From: Rana temporaria | Taxonomy: Eukaryota > Chordata > Amphibia > Anura > Ranidae | Direction of reading: 5' to 3' | NCBI RefSeq assembly: GCF_905171775.1 | Contig: NC_053500.1 | Span: 124,660,241 to 124,724,240, forward strand | Length of the DNA stretch: 64,000 nucleotides | Shown: positions 31,136 through 42,573 of the stretch, one piece after another | Layout: the number at the start of each line of letters is the position of its first letter | How positions within the stretch are numbered: position 1 is the first letter of the stretch | The notes under the pieces: generated by a model | Databases searched by the model: none | What the model was told of the DNA's origin: nothing | The model's input: only the letters and a program-made list of their open reading frames with translations | Translations under genes and position numbers: made by a program

Positions 31136-31360
31136 CCAGACCTGATGGGTCAGGCCACAATTGAAAATAATGTGATTTACATTGACGTACGTCCAGTCAC
31201 ATCTGAAATTGCACTATAGTGAATGGGGGCTCAATGTAACGCCTACTATAGTAGACTCAGTATATGCAAGTGATGCAAAAAATTACTTGCAATAAGCCAT
31301 TTAGGGGTTAAAGTTACCCTAATGCACCTCTGTGTTTTTTTTGTCATACACCCTTACAGC

Positions 31361-31720
31361 ATAGCTCCCAACTGTCCCTGATTTTGAGGCACTGTCCTTG
31401 ATTTGGAACAAAGTCCCTCTGTCCTCCTCATTTGTCCCTCATTTTGGTCTGATCTATATATTTGTATGTAAAATGCACCTTTTATCTTTCAAAAATTATT
31501 TCCCAGTGCAAAACCTATATACTATATATTCTATATGGTTGCATTTTAAATTTCAAATGCCAGTATAAAGTAATAGTAGTGTTAAAAAAAGAACTTCTGC
31601 CTGCATTCTTTTGCCAATAGATGTTCCTTGCTACCATCTTAAAAATTTGGGAGTTATTCTTAAAGGCATTATAAACCTTCCTACCTGCATTCTGTGTTTT
31701 TAACCTGTATAAGATGTGCA
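31361..31720. repeat. Possible decayed repeat (GTCCCTGATTTTG)
   Basis: It contains AACTGTCCCTGATTTTGAGG, CTGTCCTTGATTTGG and GTCCCTCATTTTGG in close succession, then AT-rich DNA. It resembles a frog dispersed repeat, but no ends are visible. Confidence 0.35.
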
Positions 31721-31737
31721 TTGATCATGTAGTCTCA

Positions 31738-32325
31738 GGCCTTGAACACACGACCGAGTTTCTCGGCAAAAACCAACAAGAAACTTGCTGGGAGATATTT
31801 TTTTGTCGAGGAAACCGGTCGTGTGTACATTTTTCGTCGAGGAAACTGTCGAGAACCTCGACGAGCCAAAAAGAGAGCAAGTTCTCTATTTCCTCGACGG
31901 GAGTCCAAATTGGCTCGGCGAGTTCCTCAACGGGCTGGTTTTCGACGAGAAACTCGGACGTCTGTATGCTAAGAAACCCGCGCTTGCTCAGATTAAAGTA
32001 TGAGACGGGAGTAAAAGTAGCATTTGTAATGGAGATAACACATTTTTAAAGCTGTAACAGACTGAAAAGTGCAAATTGTCTCTTACCAAACTTTTATTTA
32101 ACACGCAAACACATGCAATTAGCAAAAGCAACCCCAAGAGTTTAGCCAGTGGAATCGAACTTCCCCTGCCGTTGTATGTCACCGCGTTTGAGAACGAGGA
32201 GATTTTGGCTTGACAGTGTGTACGTAAAGCAAGCTTGTCGAGTTCCTCGACAAGCCTAACAAGGAACTTGACGAGGAACTCGATGTGTTTCGCCCGTCGA
32301 GTTTCTCGGTCGTGTGTACGAGGCC
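31738..32325. mobile_element. Harbinger-like MITE with CGAGGAACTCG / TTTCTCG words, TCA TSD
   Basis: Ends GGCCTTGAACACACGACCG and CGGTCGTGTGTACGAGGCC with TCA at 31735-31737 and 32326-32328. GAGTTTCTCGG, GAGGAAACTGTCGAG, GAGTTCCTCGAC and GTTCCTCGTC-like words recur on both strands. It belongs with 34551-34806 and 35832-36043. Confidence 0.88.
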
Positions 32326-32652
32326 TCATGGTTTAATTTGTTGTCATGTATGCACAGCCTATAGTGAAATAAATCGTCACATTCCTGTGAAATTTCTGTT
32401 TGTGTTCAAACATGAAGCATGTGGCATAGCGCTGCACAGGTTAATACATGACTTCTGTCTCTAGTCTAAAAACTGACACTTCCTGTGAAGAAACTATATA
32501 TCCCACAATCCCTGGGTCTCTCAGTCCAGTGTTCTGCAAATGAGAGCTGGAGAACTTGTCCGCCTGTCAACACAATAGCACAGCGGGGAGATCACAGAGA
32601 CCTCCTAATTTTTTATTTTCATCTTGTTAAGATGAATAAAATAAAACTTACT

Positions 32653-33371
32653 GGGCCAGATTCACGTAGGAGAGCGTATCTTTATTTGGGCGTAGCGTAT
32701 CCTATTTACGCTACGCCGCCGCAACTTAGACAGGCAAGTGCAGTATTCACAAAGCACTTGCTCCGTAAGTTGCGGCGGCGTAGCGTAAATCGGCCGGCGT
32801 AAGCCCGCCTAATTCAAATGTGGATGAGGTGGGCGTGTTTTATTAAAATGAGACGTGACCCCATGCAAATGAAGCGCTGATCGTACGGCGCATGCGCGCG
32901 AATGCTCAGTATCACGTCAAATTTACTCCATAAGATACACCAGGCCTAATGTCTGTGACGTGAACATAACCTACGCACAGCCCCATTCACGTACGACTTA
33001 CGTAAATGACGTAAAAAGATAAGCTTGCCGACGTCAATACTTTGCATTGGCTGCGCCTCATATAGCAGGGGGAACTTTACGCCGGACGTAAGCCTAACGT
33101 AAACGGCGTAGCAGGCGCAAGTACGTTCGTGAATCGGCGTATCTAGCTCATTTACATATTCGAGGCTTAAATCTATGGAAGCACCCCTAGCGGCCAGCGT
33201 AAATATGCACCCTAGATACGACGGCGTACTAAGACTTACGTTGGTCGGCTGAAGCCATATTTCAGGCGTATCTTGTTCCCAGAATACCGCACAGAGATAC
33301 GACGGCGCAACTTTTAAATTACGCAGCGTATCAATAGATACGCCAGCGTAACTTGTTCCTGAATCTGGCCC
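32653..33371. mobile_element. MITE of the GGGCCAGATTC family, 719 bp
   Basis: Ends GGGCCAGATTCACG and GAATCTGGCCC. The left palindrome CTACGCCGCCGCAACTT..AAGTTGCGGCGGCGTAG (32710-32786), CGCATGCGCGCG in the middle and right-end GATACGACGGCG repeats match 56585-57324. TSD is not clear (CTG vs CAA next to the ends). The 156-aa minus frame is a by-product. Confidence 0.82.
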
Positions 33372-33649
33372 AAAGTGTGTACCAGGCATGACTCTCCAGG
33401 GCAGAGAAAAGGTCAAATAAATTCCATGGTCAAATGTCCATGGAAAAATTCATGATGAAGGCATCAAGCTGTTGGACAAGCAGTCTGGAAGATTTATGTT
33501 GACTTGTCAACAGAATTCAATGAACACAGGGGATGCAATTAGATGCGCATGCATGTTATATTGCATCATAAGAGGAAAGGGGGAAAGTCACATGGTCCTC
33601 CATACCTAGCAGTACCAGGTTTTTTTTATGGGCCACTGGAGGGCAAAGT

Positions 33650-34345
33650 CAGGTTAAATTTCATAAGTGGGTGAGAGCTAAAGCAAAACTTTTTTGATTT
33701 TGCATTGAATAGACTAAGCAAAACTTCTCCTTTTGGTGCCTACAGACTACGGTTGAATATGGAAACACATGGATGTCTGCATGAAATACATGTCCATACC
33801 AGACATCATCTGCTCAAACTTTCTCAACAAAAAGTCCATTGGCAAGGTTGGGTTCTTTCAGAACTGTGGGTGAGAGCTGCCCAAACTTTCTCAGTCAGTC
33901 TGCCCAAACTTTCTCAATAAAAAGTCCAATGGCGAGGTTGTGTTCTTTCAGAAGTGGATGAGAGCTAAAGCAAAACTTTTTTGATTTTGCATGGAAAAGG
34001 CTAAGCAAAACTTCTCATTATGGTTCCTACAGATTACAGTTGGATAGGGAAATGCTGGGATGTCTGCAGACCATACATCACCATGCCAGACATCGTGTGC
34101 CCAAACCTTCTCTATAAAAAGTCCAATATCGAGGTTGGGTTCTTTCAGAAGTGGATGAGAGCTAAAGCAAAACTTTTTTGATTTTGCATGGAAAAGGCTA
34201 AGCAAAACTTCTCCTTATGGTTCCTACAGATTACAGTTGGATAGGGAAATGCTGGGATGTCTGCAGACCATACATCACCATGCCAGACATCGTCTGCCCA
34301 AACCTTCTCTATAAAAAGTCCAATGGTGAGTTTGGGTTCTTTGGT
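33650..34345. repeat. Tandem repeat with unit of about 195 bp, three copies
   Basis: The start AAAGCAAAACTTTTTTGATT recurs at 33680, 33967 and 34163. Each copy continues GACTAAGCAAAACTTCTC, TTCCTACAGATTACAG, GGATGTCTGC, CCAGACATC, CCCAAACCTTCTC, AAAAAGTCCAA and GGTTCTTTCAGAAGTGG. The first copy holds an extra internal duplication (33830-33920). No known family recognised. Confidence 0.88.
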
Positions 34346-34550
34346 ATTAAAAGGTCAGTGACAAGGTGTCTGATAAGCGCTACAGTTATAAAAAAAATGC
34401 CTAATATTTCACTTTCCAATCTATGACCACTGTAACAGTTCACTTATATGTAGGCCCAAGGACATTTTATAGAGTCATAATGCTCTTATGGAACGTTTTA
34501 GGGCAACAGTTCCACCACTGCTGACACTGGTCAAACAACCAAATCTTTGA

Positions 34551-34806
34551 AGCCTCGTACACACGACCGAGGAACTCGACGGGCGAAACACATCGTTTTC
34601 CTCGTTGAGTTCCTTGTTAGGCTGTCGAGGAACTCAACAAGGCAAGTTTCTCCATTCCCGTTGAGGAAATAGAGAACTTGCTCTCTTTGTTCTCGACAGT
34701 TTCCTCGACGAAAATGTACACACGACCGGTTTCCTCTGCAAAAAAATATCTCCCAGCGAGTTTCTTGCTGGTTTTTGCCGAGAAGCTCGATCGTGTGTAC
34801 GAGGCC
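34551..34806. mobile_element. Harbinger-like MITE, CGAGGAACTCG subfamily
   Basis: AGCCTCGTACACACGACCG at the left and CGATCGTGTGTACGAGGCC at the right; TGA at 34548-34550 against TAA at 34807-34809. It is a shorter relative of 31738-32325 with the same TTTCTCG and GTTCCTCG words. Confidence 0.82.
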
Positions 34807-34809
34807 TAA

Positions 34810-35828
34810 GACCAAATAATACATGTACTGTTATACCACAGAAACTATTTAGGGCTGAAGTACATTTTAATGGGGATTTATTATTACCATGGCTGCACGC
34901 AAGTTCTGGGTGTCCTGCAGCATGCTCTCCACAGCAGTCAAAACATTACCTTTCCAGTTATCAACAGGGGGTTATTTGGTAATGGCTCTCCTTAATAAGC
35001 CAACATGTAGGCTATTTCTGCTCTCTGCATGCGGCAATTGGATTGCCAAGAGTCAGTAGATATTAAATCAAACACATGCACACCTTGGATAACTTCATTT
35101 TAATAAAAAAAAAAAAAAAAAAAAACAAGCTACAGTCAAAAAGCACTTATTAATTTTTGGAACAGACATACACGGTAGAGATGGTGTCCTGAAGAAGTCA
35201 TAAAACCTGGTGACATTTTTAAAACTGTTGAAGCAATTCATCCATACAGTATAATGCTATGGACCAAAAAGCATCAAGTTAAAGAGATACATTACGATTT
35301 TACATTTAAAATGAGAGCTTGCCCCTCTTGATGAGAAACAGCTGGCAAATATGTATGTACTAAATCACTTGCAGAAGTACCGTAAGAAATCAATTGTGTT
35401 CCGACTGCGGGGCTGTGAGATCATGAGCCCACTTTTGGCTCAGTTTTGGAATTGCTACTTTTACTTTGTGGAAATATTCTGACAAAACCCTAATGCGAGT
35501 GAGTAATAAATGCCTCTTGTGAGTATATTATTTATTACTATGTTGATAGAATTTAAAAAATAACCGTCTGACATCCTGGCTTCAGTCTTTTTTCTCTGGA
35601 GACTAATCCTTGTAATTGGCAATTAGTGGTAATCAATGAATAATAATGAACTCTCATGGGCGTGGAAGACCTTACCATCAATCACACAAGTTTTAAAGAA
35701 TTCTTGGCTCTGACTGTGACCAAATAAGGGGAAAAGGCGATCTTTACTTTACTTGTAGTATGTTATAAACACCAAAGATCAATTTAGAAATCAGAGTTTT
35801 ACCCATGTATGGCCTGCCTGTCCAACTG
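34810..35828. other. No recognisable gene; contains a poly-A tract
   Basis: Low-repeat sequence. A run of about 21 A at 35104-35124 may mark an old retroposon tail, but I see no matching element or TSD. No open frame with a known domain. Confidence 0.4.
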
Positions 35829-35831
35829 TGA

Positions 35832-36043
35832 GGCCTCATACACATGCACGGTTTCCTCGGGAAAAAAACAGCAAGAAAACTGCTGGGAGAGCTTTTTGCA
35901 GAGAAAACCGTGCGTGTGTATGGTTTTTCGTCGAGAACACTGCCGGGAATCTCGACAAGAAAAATAAAGAACCTACTCTCTATTTTCTCGTCGGGATTCT
36001 CAGCAGTGTTTTCCTGCCGAGAAACCCAATCATGTGTATACTT
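35832..36043. mobile_element. Truncated Harbinger-like MITE (TTTCTCGTCG words)
   Basis: The left end GGCCTCATACACATGCACGG has GGTTTCCTCGGG, GAGAACACTGCCGGGAATC and TTTCTCGTCGGGATTCTC inside. The right side stops at CAATCATGTGTATA without the GGCC terminus. Confidence 0.7.
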
Positions 36044-36214
36044 ACCTGCTTCCATGGAAACCCGCGCATGCTCTATGAGACTTCAGCGCATGCAGGGTAG
36101 ATTTCAAGGCATAGTGTATGTAGTGCCCCCCCTACTTTCAGTATGGGCACTACACTTAAGTTAGTGGGGAATGGGAGAGTTACCTTGCTCCCATTGACTA
36201 ATTGTTTAAATTTC

Positions 36215-36410
36215 TGGGACTTCTGTCATTCCAGAAATGTCCGCTGGGTCAGTCTGTGGTCCAGGGATGCAATATCATCCCTGGCCAGCAGTTGGAGCCA
36301 GAGGGATTCTGGCAGAGCACGTTTTCCCCAGCAGCCAATTAGAGAAGTTTCTTCCTCGCAAGGCATGCTGGGGAAGGGTATATCTGTGACAGGTGTCATG
36401 TGTTCTAAAA
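36215..36410. mobile_element. Fragment related to the 4109-4737 TTAA element
   Basis: CTGTGGTCCAGGGATGCA, GAGCCAGAGGGATTC, CCCCAGCAGCCAATTAGAG and GGCATGCTGGGGAAGGGTAT parallel 4285-4412 in the same order. No termini. Confidence 0.65.
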
Positions 36411-36439
36411 TCTTTGCGGGGTCCCCGTTCCATGCTTCC

Positions 36440-36660
36440 AAGCATGCGTCAACTTGATTCTGAGCATGCGCGGGTTTTGAACTGATGCTTTTGTGTACTA
36501 ACCATCGGGCAGCGGTCCATCGGTTAGATTTTAAAGCAAGTTCTAAAATTTTCGACCGAAGGACAACGGAGCAATGGGCTGTACACACGGTTGGTTTGGA
36601 CCTTTGAAACTGGACTTCAGGCCGTTTTCATCGGTTTGAACCGACCGTGTGTACGCGGCC
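36440..36660. mobile_element. Right part of a Harbinger-like MITE (GGTTTGAACCGACC words)
   Basis: It ends CCGACCGTGTGTACGCGGCC with TAA after it (36661-36663). CTGTACACACGGTTGG and CATCGGTTTGAACCGACC are inverted neighbours. This is another internal word on the same terminal plan. Confidence 0.65.
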
Positions 36661-36664
36661 TAAG

Positions 36665-36830
36665 ACGTGGCATCGTGGGGGATACTCGTGATCGTCTCAC
36701 GGAGAGGAAGAACAGGAAAATGCTGATGTAAACAAGCATTTCCCCATTCTTCCTAGTGACAGGACACTGATCACTGCTCCCTGTAATTGGGAGCAGTGAT
36801 CAGTGTCGTGACACACATAGCCCAGGCTTT
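36665..36830. mobile_element. TTAA-family fragment with hairpins
   Basis: It matches 57490-57650 and 48070-48200: GATCGTCTCACGGAGAGG, AAATGCTGATGTAAACAAGCATTT (a hairpin), GTGACAGGACACTGATCACTG and GGGAGCAGTGATCAGTG (a hairpin with the former). No ends are preserved. Confidence 0.65.
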
Positions 36831-37009
36831 GCCTGCACTGCACGGGTCAACGGTTTGTTTTTATCTAGGGAATTTGAAATCGGAGATATACTTATCTAAT
36901 CCTTTGATCCCCCCCCCGCACAAGACCTGTCCCTTTGGCTTCTGCCCTCCTTATAGTAAGTCAGATAATAAACCTCCCATTGCCATATTACCCAAAATAT
37001 ACCTTAACT

Positions 37010-37560
37010 TATAAATAACCAGGCGACATATATTTTGGAGTAAAATTGGCCGCTTGGCCATTTTATTAACAAATTAACCATAACAAATTAATCCAACATC
37101 TTTATTTCACTAAACAATCCTTCACAGATACAATTGCCACCCTGTTGGGGATGATTGAAGCTATTGACCAAATTTCCCTCGTACCAGCGTGGCCATCCAA
37201 GATCCCAGTCCCAAGATCCCAGTCGCAGTGCGACCCATCAACCGATGCCAGTTAAACCACGGTTAGCTGGCATCAACCCGAGGATCCCATACGTTGATGG
37301 TTCCCCACTTATGCCAAATTGGTCAAAATGTCTACTGCCTCCAAAAATCCCCAACCGCTAAATTCACCCCAACACAACACATTATATACACTCACAACAT
37401 AATAGGGCAGGAGGGTGGGAACTTCCTCTTCCTGTGCTTCCCCCCGCAACTGAACTGCAGACCTGCCCCCGGCCACCCCCCTCTACACTGAAGTTGGCAC
37501 TCCCCTACTTTTAACTCTCTCTACGGTTCCCTGCTATTTAGTCATGCCAGCCCTCTGCCT
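37010..37560. repeat. Dispersed repeat, mate of 28440-29340
   Basis: It has the same order of words as 28440-29340, including GGAGTAAAATTGGCC, TTTATTAACAAATTAACC and GGAGGGTGGGAACTTCC. This copy lacks the hAT MITE that interrupts the other. Confidence 0.5.
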
Positions 37561-37876
37561 ATACTCTGTATTTAGCTCCAGGCTTCTCTAACCTGTCACA
37601 TGAGAAAAAGTCTGTATGTACTGTACCTGTAAAGAAGAATATTTACCTCTCCTACTACCTGTGCTATTCCAGTGAGGAATCATCTCCTTTGAACCTGACA
37701 CTTCCTGGAGTGTCAATCACCTTGGTCCAGTGTTGCCAACCTACCAGATTGAAATTTACTGGCACAGCCACATTTTTACTGGCATTTCACAAAAGTTACT
37801 AAATTACATTTTTAGGTGCAAATTTCAGTATTTAGGCTACAAACAAGTACGCTAGGCAAATAGCAATGTGATTTAA

Positions 37877-38954
37877 AGGGGAGGTTCCCCTAAAAAAAAC
37901 TTTTAACATTGCATTTCCCACATTAATGACAATTAGAATCGGCTGGTTTTATTTAAAAAAAACGTCCGTACGTACCGTTTGCTATATGCGTTCTCACCGC
38001 CGCTTCCGGGTATGATGGTGGGGCTGGGCATTCCTAATTGATGGACAGGCATCCGACCGACGCATACATCGCGTCACGAGATGCCGAAAGAAGCCGAACG
38101 TCGGTGCGCATGCGCCGTATAGAGCCGCACCGACATCCGGCTTCTTTCGGCATCTCGTGACGCGATGTATGCGTCGGTCGGATGCCTGTCCATCAATTAG
38201 GAATGCCCAGCCCCACCATCATACCCGGAAGCGGCGGTGAGAACGCATATAGCAAACGGTACGTACGGACGTTTTTTTTAAATAAAACCAGCCGATTCTA
38301 AGGCCCCATACACACGATAGAATCCATCCGCAGATAAATCCCAGCAAATGGGTTTCTGCGGATAGATCCTATGGTGTGTACACGCCAGCGGATCTGTTTC
38401 CGCGGAGAAATCCCCTCTGGGATGGATTCCAGCAGATCGGATATTTGCTGACATGCACAACAAATCCATCTGCTGGAATCCATTCCAACGGATGGATCCG
38501 CTCGTCTGTACAGACTTACCGGATCCATCCGTCCAAAGGGATCCCCGCACGCGTCGTAATGATTTGACGCATGCGTGGAATTCATTATATGACAGCGTCG
38601 CGCCCGTCGCCGCGTCATAATAGCGGCGACGGCGCGACACGTCATCGCCAGAGGATTTCAGCGCGGATTTCAATGCGATGGTGTGTACACGCCATCGCAT
38701 AGAAATCTTCTGAAATCCTCGAGAGGATTTATCCGCGGATACGGTCCGCTGGACCGTATCTGCGGATAAATCCTCTCGTGTGTATGGGGCCTCATTGTCA
38801 TTAATGTGGGAAATGCAATGTTAAAAGTTTTTTTTAGGGGAACCTCCCCTTTAAATCACATCGGACGATTTTTTTTAATAAAACCAGCCAATTCTAATTG
38901 TCATTAATGTGGGAAATGCAATGTTAAAAGTTTATTTTTAGGGGAACCTCCACT
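37877..38954. mobile_element. Palindromic TTAA MITE with a nested MITE and an extra arm
   Basis: TTAA at 37873-37876 and 38955-38958; ends AGGGGAGGTTCCCCT and AGGGGAACCTCCACT. 37877-38298 is the reverse complement of the DNA following, once the insert 38302-38791 is removed, with a centre near 38112 (GCATGCGC). The uncut site in the hAT host (62098-62116) reads ACCTTAAATCACATTGC. Right of the palindrome a second terminal segment (38862-38954) repeats the arm end. Confidence 0.85.
38302..38791. mobile_element. Harbinger-like MITE, inverted sister of 15743-16234
   Basis: GGCCCCATACACACGATAG to GTGTGTATGGGGCC, flanked by TAA (38299-38301) and TCA (38792-38794). The uninterrupted site is visible at 38893-38910 as AATTCTAATTGTCATTAATG, so a 3-bp duplication of TAA with one later change explains the junction. 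The words CCGCGGATA, GATGGATTCCAGCAGAT and GGATCCATCCG are shared with 15743-16234. Confidence 0.9.
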
Positions 38955-39171
38955 TTAAGGAAAAATTAAGGTAAAAAAAAATTGTTGTTTTCAATATAAT
39001 AAGGGCACATTATTTAGTATCCCCCTGCCTTCAATCTCCCCCAGGCCCCCTGCCTCCAATCACCCCCTGCCTCTATCCCCCTCTGCGGTGCCACCAGGGC
39101 CGTCTTTACCGCAGGGCAAATGGGGCAGGTGCCCTGGGCCCTGTCACTGTTGGGGGCCCAAAGCAACCCCC

Positions 39172-39224
39172 TTTAAAAAAAAAAAAAAAAAAAAAAAAAA
39201 TTTTTTTTTTTTTTTTTTTTTTTT
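39172..39224. repeat. Poly-A/poly-T inverted homopolymers
   Basis: About 26 A followed directly by about 24 T, a perfect A/T palindrome at the left edge of the array. The length is likely unstable. Confidence 0.9.
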
Positions 39225-39473
39225 AGGGGTCCGGAGGCCCCCAGGGGCCCGGAGGACCCCAGGGCCCCAGATGGCAACCCCCTCTTTTTTTTATTTATTT
39301 TTAAATTAAAAAAAAAAATTATATATTTTTATTAAACGGACAATTTTTTAATATATTTTTATTTTATTTTTTATTAAAGGGGCAATTTTTTTTAGAGGTC
39401 TGGGGGTCCCCAGGGGCCCATAGTTCCCCAGGGCCCCGGATGACAACCCCCCTTTTTTTATAAAAAAAATCTT

Positions 39474-39546
<73 letters not shown>

Positions 39547-39619
39547 GTTTATTATTATTATTATTATAGGACCCAGAGGCCCCGGATGGCAACCCCCCTT
39601 TTTTTATAAAAAAAATCTT

Positions 39620-39670
<51 letters not shown>

Positions 39671-40412
39671 GTTTATTATTATTATTATTATAGGACCCAG
39701 AGGCCCCGGATGGCAACCCCCCTTATTTTTTATAAAAAACTTTTTTTTATATATTTTATTTCTTTTTTTTCTTTTTATCTATATATATATATATATATAT
39801 TTTTTTTTTTTTTAATTAAAGGGCTCAGAGTTCCCCAGGGCCCCATGTGGCAAACACCCTTTATCTTTTTTATAAATGTTTATTTTTTTATTTTTGTTTA
39901 TATATTTTTTTATTTATTTTTTATTTAAGGGCCCAGAGGTCCCCAGGGCCCTGGATGGCAACCCCCCCTTTTTTTTATAAATGTTTGTTTATATATATTT
40001 TTTATTAAAGGGCCCAGAGGTCCTGGATGGCAACCCCCTTTTTTTTGTAATTTATTTTTATTAAAAAAAAAATATTAAAGGGCCCAGAGGTCCCCAGGGC
40101 CCCAGATGGCAACCCCCTTTTTAAAATATATTTTTTATATATATTTTTTATTTCTTTTTTTCTTTTTATTAAAGGGCCCAGAGGTCCCCAGGGCCCCGGA
40201 TGGCTACACCCCTTTTTTATATATATTTTTCTTTATTTCTTTCTTTATTTCTTTTTTTGTAAATGGCCCCCCGCTTCTAAATTTGCGGCAGCCCCCCCCT
40301 GCTTTATTAATTTCAGGCGGCAGCACCCCCCATCCCTGTTCTCTGCTCCAGGGGGCCCATGCCTGAAGCTGTGTAAGTGGCCTCATAATTCCTGATGGCG
40401 GCCCTGCCTCCC
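39225..40412 (+). repeat. Degenerate tandem array of GGTCCCCAGGGCCCCGGATGG units
   Basis: About nine copies of CCCAGAGGTCCCCAGGGCCC + GGATGGCAACCCCCC separated by variable T/A-rich spacers and (AT)n tracts (39481-39541, 39627-39666, 39781-39800). Spacing varies from about 70 to 130 bp. It ends TTCCTGATGGCGGCCCTG at 40412, the same terminus as the 45310-46432 element, so a hAT of that second family may be buried here. Confidence 0.8.
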
Positions 40413-40756
40413 GTTAAGCCCCTGTGCTGCCCACAAATCAGGCTGAAAATCATCAGCGGCACGCAGCCAGTGACAGTACTGCTTCCCTTCCCAGTGTTTT
40501 AAAATGTACAGCACCCCTGGCTTCCCTTTAGACGTGCTCTTCTCCCTTTCCTGCCACTGGGTGCTGCTTGTATATAAAAGTGAATTAGAATGTGATTTTA
40601 TAACATCCCCAGTTTGCTCTTCCTGAGACTGACTTCTTCATGTCCTGCTCCTCAAGGTATGTCACTGTTTGCTAATCTATATTGTATATAGAAGTTTTCT
40701 GTAGAGTGTGCCCAAAGTCTTTATAATATTTGATGATTCACTGCAGGTCTGGTCAG

Positions 40757-40882
40757 TGTTTTAAAAAGTTCCTCTATTTTACACATGGCATGGCATGGGG
40801 GTCACAGCACTGTCTGTCCATTCTGCTTTAGCACCATGGGACCCCATGCCATGCCATGTGTAAAATAGAGGAACTCTTTAAA
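40757..40882. repeat. Inverted repeat, arms of about 40 bp
   Basis: TAAAAAGTTCCTCTATTTTA + CACATGGCATGGCATGGGG is mirrored by CCCCATGCCATGCCATGTG + TAAAATAGAGGAAC, with a loop of about 40 bp. Confidence 0.85.
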
Positions 40883-40961
40883 TAACAGACCAGACCTGCA
40901 GTCCAGGCTGAGTAAAGCCTCAGAGCAGATGACATTACTGTCTGTATTTAACTGCTTGACG

Positions 40962-41452
40962 GGCTTATTTTGGGCCTGGCTGGTTCACATGTATGTGTTT
41001 TGGCGGCCCACATTTGCGCAGGCACAGCAGCCCATTCATTTGAATGAGCCGCCATGCCTGCGTTTCCTGCAAAGAAAAGCGCATGACTCATGTAATAGGC
41101 TGCGCACACGGCATGCCTATGCCCATCAAGCACTGAAATACAGCACTGTCTGTCCATTCTGCTGTCTGCTGTGACTTATCTGCAGTTCCCGCACTGTCAA
41201 ACTTGCTGCATTTTTAGACGTTTAGGTCACGCTTTTAAAAACACAGTGCGTTTGTGTGTGCAAGAACTGCAGGTAAGTAGCATGGTGCAAAAGCAGAATG
41301 GATTTCAAGGCAACTGTATTTTTAAAATGCTGAATGCACCTTTTTTCTGCAGGAAACAAAGGCATGGCAGCCCATTCAAATCAATGGGCTGCTGTACCTG
41401 CACAAATGAGGACCGCCAATACATACATGTGAACCAGCCAGGCCCAAAATAA
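40962..41452. repeat. Long inverted repeat, arms of about 105 bp
   Basis: 40962-41070 (CTTATTTTGGGCCTGGCTGG, CACATTTGCGCAGG, GCGTTTCCTGC) is the diverged reverse complement of 41352-41452 (GCAGGAAACAAAGGC, CCTGCACAAATGAGG, CCAGCCAGGCCCAAAATAAG). It belongs to the 39095-41514 element. Confidence 0.82.
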
Positions 41453-41810
41453 GCTGGAGGGGGGCCCAAAAAAAATGTTTGCCCTGGGCCCAAACCATAT
41501 TAAAGACGGCCCTGGGTGCCACCAACAACCCCTGTCTCCATCCCCCACTCTCTGCGGTGGCACCATCCCCCTCTGCGGTACCACCAACGCCCCCTGCCTC
41601 CAATCTCCCCTTGCCTCCATCCCCCTCTGCGGTGCCACCATCACCTCCTGCCTCAAATCACCCCCTGCCTCCAATCTCCAAGCCAAACCGATCTCGGCTA
41701 TTTTTACTGGCACATTCCCGCAACCACGGACATTTACGAACGGGGGAAAAAGTGCCCGTTTTTACGAACTGTCTGTAAAAATACAGACGGTTGGCAACAC
41801 TGCCTTGGTC

Positions 41811-42565
41811 TCCTATGTTCTCCTGCTGACTTCCACTTAATACAGGAGACAATAGTGACGTGAATGTCAGCAGGAGAAACCAGTTGAGAGCTGTGGGGGA
41901 CAATGGAGATTGACACTCCCGAGGTGTTGGTTTGCCTGCAGACTTCAAGGGGCAATTAATTAACAATAAATCAAACAACAGTAGAGGTAATAGTTCCTTT
42001 TTATCTTTACGGGTACGTCCTTTGTTCAGAGATTTTTTATGTGATGGGAGTATGAGGAAAAGAATAGAAGGCAGTATTCCACAGTAAGTATTGTCTACGT
42101 CAAGTTCAATATCTATCCTGCCTTGCGAAGAATAACAGAAGAAACCTTGACCAGCTGCATTAGGCAATGACTACCTTTCTAACATTCTTTTATAGACACT
42201 GTTTATAAAATTCAAAGGAAATTATTTATTTCTACGCTATTGAAGTGCAAATAAACCAGCTTGCGTGTGTAAAGGGATTCTCACATCCCAGATGTGTTTT
42301 GCTTTCACCGACATCCACACATTCCATCACGGAACATTTTTAAGATCAGTCATGTAATAAAAGGGACATCTCCAGATAATAAGATACAGTATATTTATAC
42401 AGAATCTCTCATGGTAGAAATATGTGTGCTGCCATTGCTGACCCCCCTTTTAAAAAAGATACTTGACTGGCTATCAGCTAATCAAATGGCTTTAATACTT
42501 TCTGAGTCACTCACTCAGAGCAAGCATGCAGCAAGTGTAATCAGGAGTTAGAATCTTTGCTCTAT
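41811..42565. other. No recognisable gene
   Basis: Continues the flanking DNA that was interrupted by the hAT nest. CTGCTGACTTCCACTTAATACAG type sequence; no domain in the 169-aa minus frame, most of which lies in the transposon. Confidence 0.4.
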
Positions 42566-42573
42566 ATAAGTTC

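Larger units (their letters stand above)
39095..41514. mobile_element. hAT-like element (CAGGGCCGTCTTTA ends), 8-bp TSD
   Basis: CAGGGCCGTCTTTACCG and ATATTAAAGACGGCCCTG bound it; GGTGCCAC is at 39087-39094 and 41515-41522. It was inserted into the C-rich array of the outer hAT element. The interior is a low-complexity array (39225-40412) and several inverted repeats. No transposase frame. Confidence 0.93.
37728..41802 (-). mobile_element. hAT-like element, 8-bp TSD, filled by nested insertions
   Basis: CAGTGTTGCCAACC at the left and GGTTGGCAACACTG at the right; CCTTGGTC at 37720-37727 and 41803-41810. Its own sequence is 37728-37876, about 38959-39094 and 41515-41802, and it matches the compact 687-bp copy 61593-62279 in reverse. 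The rest is two insertions: a TTAA palindrome (37877-38954) and another hAT (39095-41514). The internal part near 41515-41690 is a C-rich array (CCCCCTGCCTCCAATC). Confidence 0.93.

Noticed and set aside
32946..33416. 156-aa minus frame
   Set aside because: It lies entirely in a MITE of the GGGCCAGATTC family whose other copies lack the frame.
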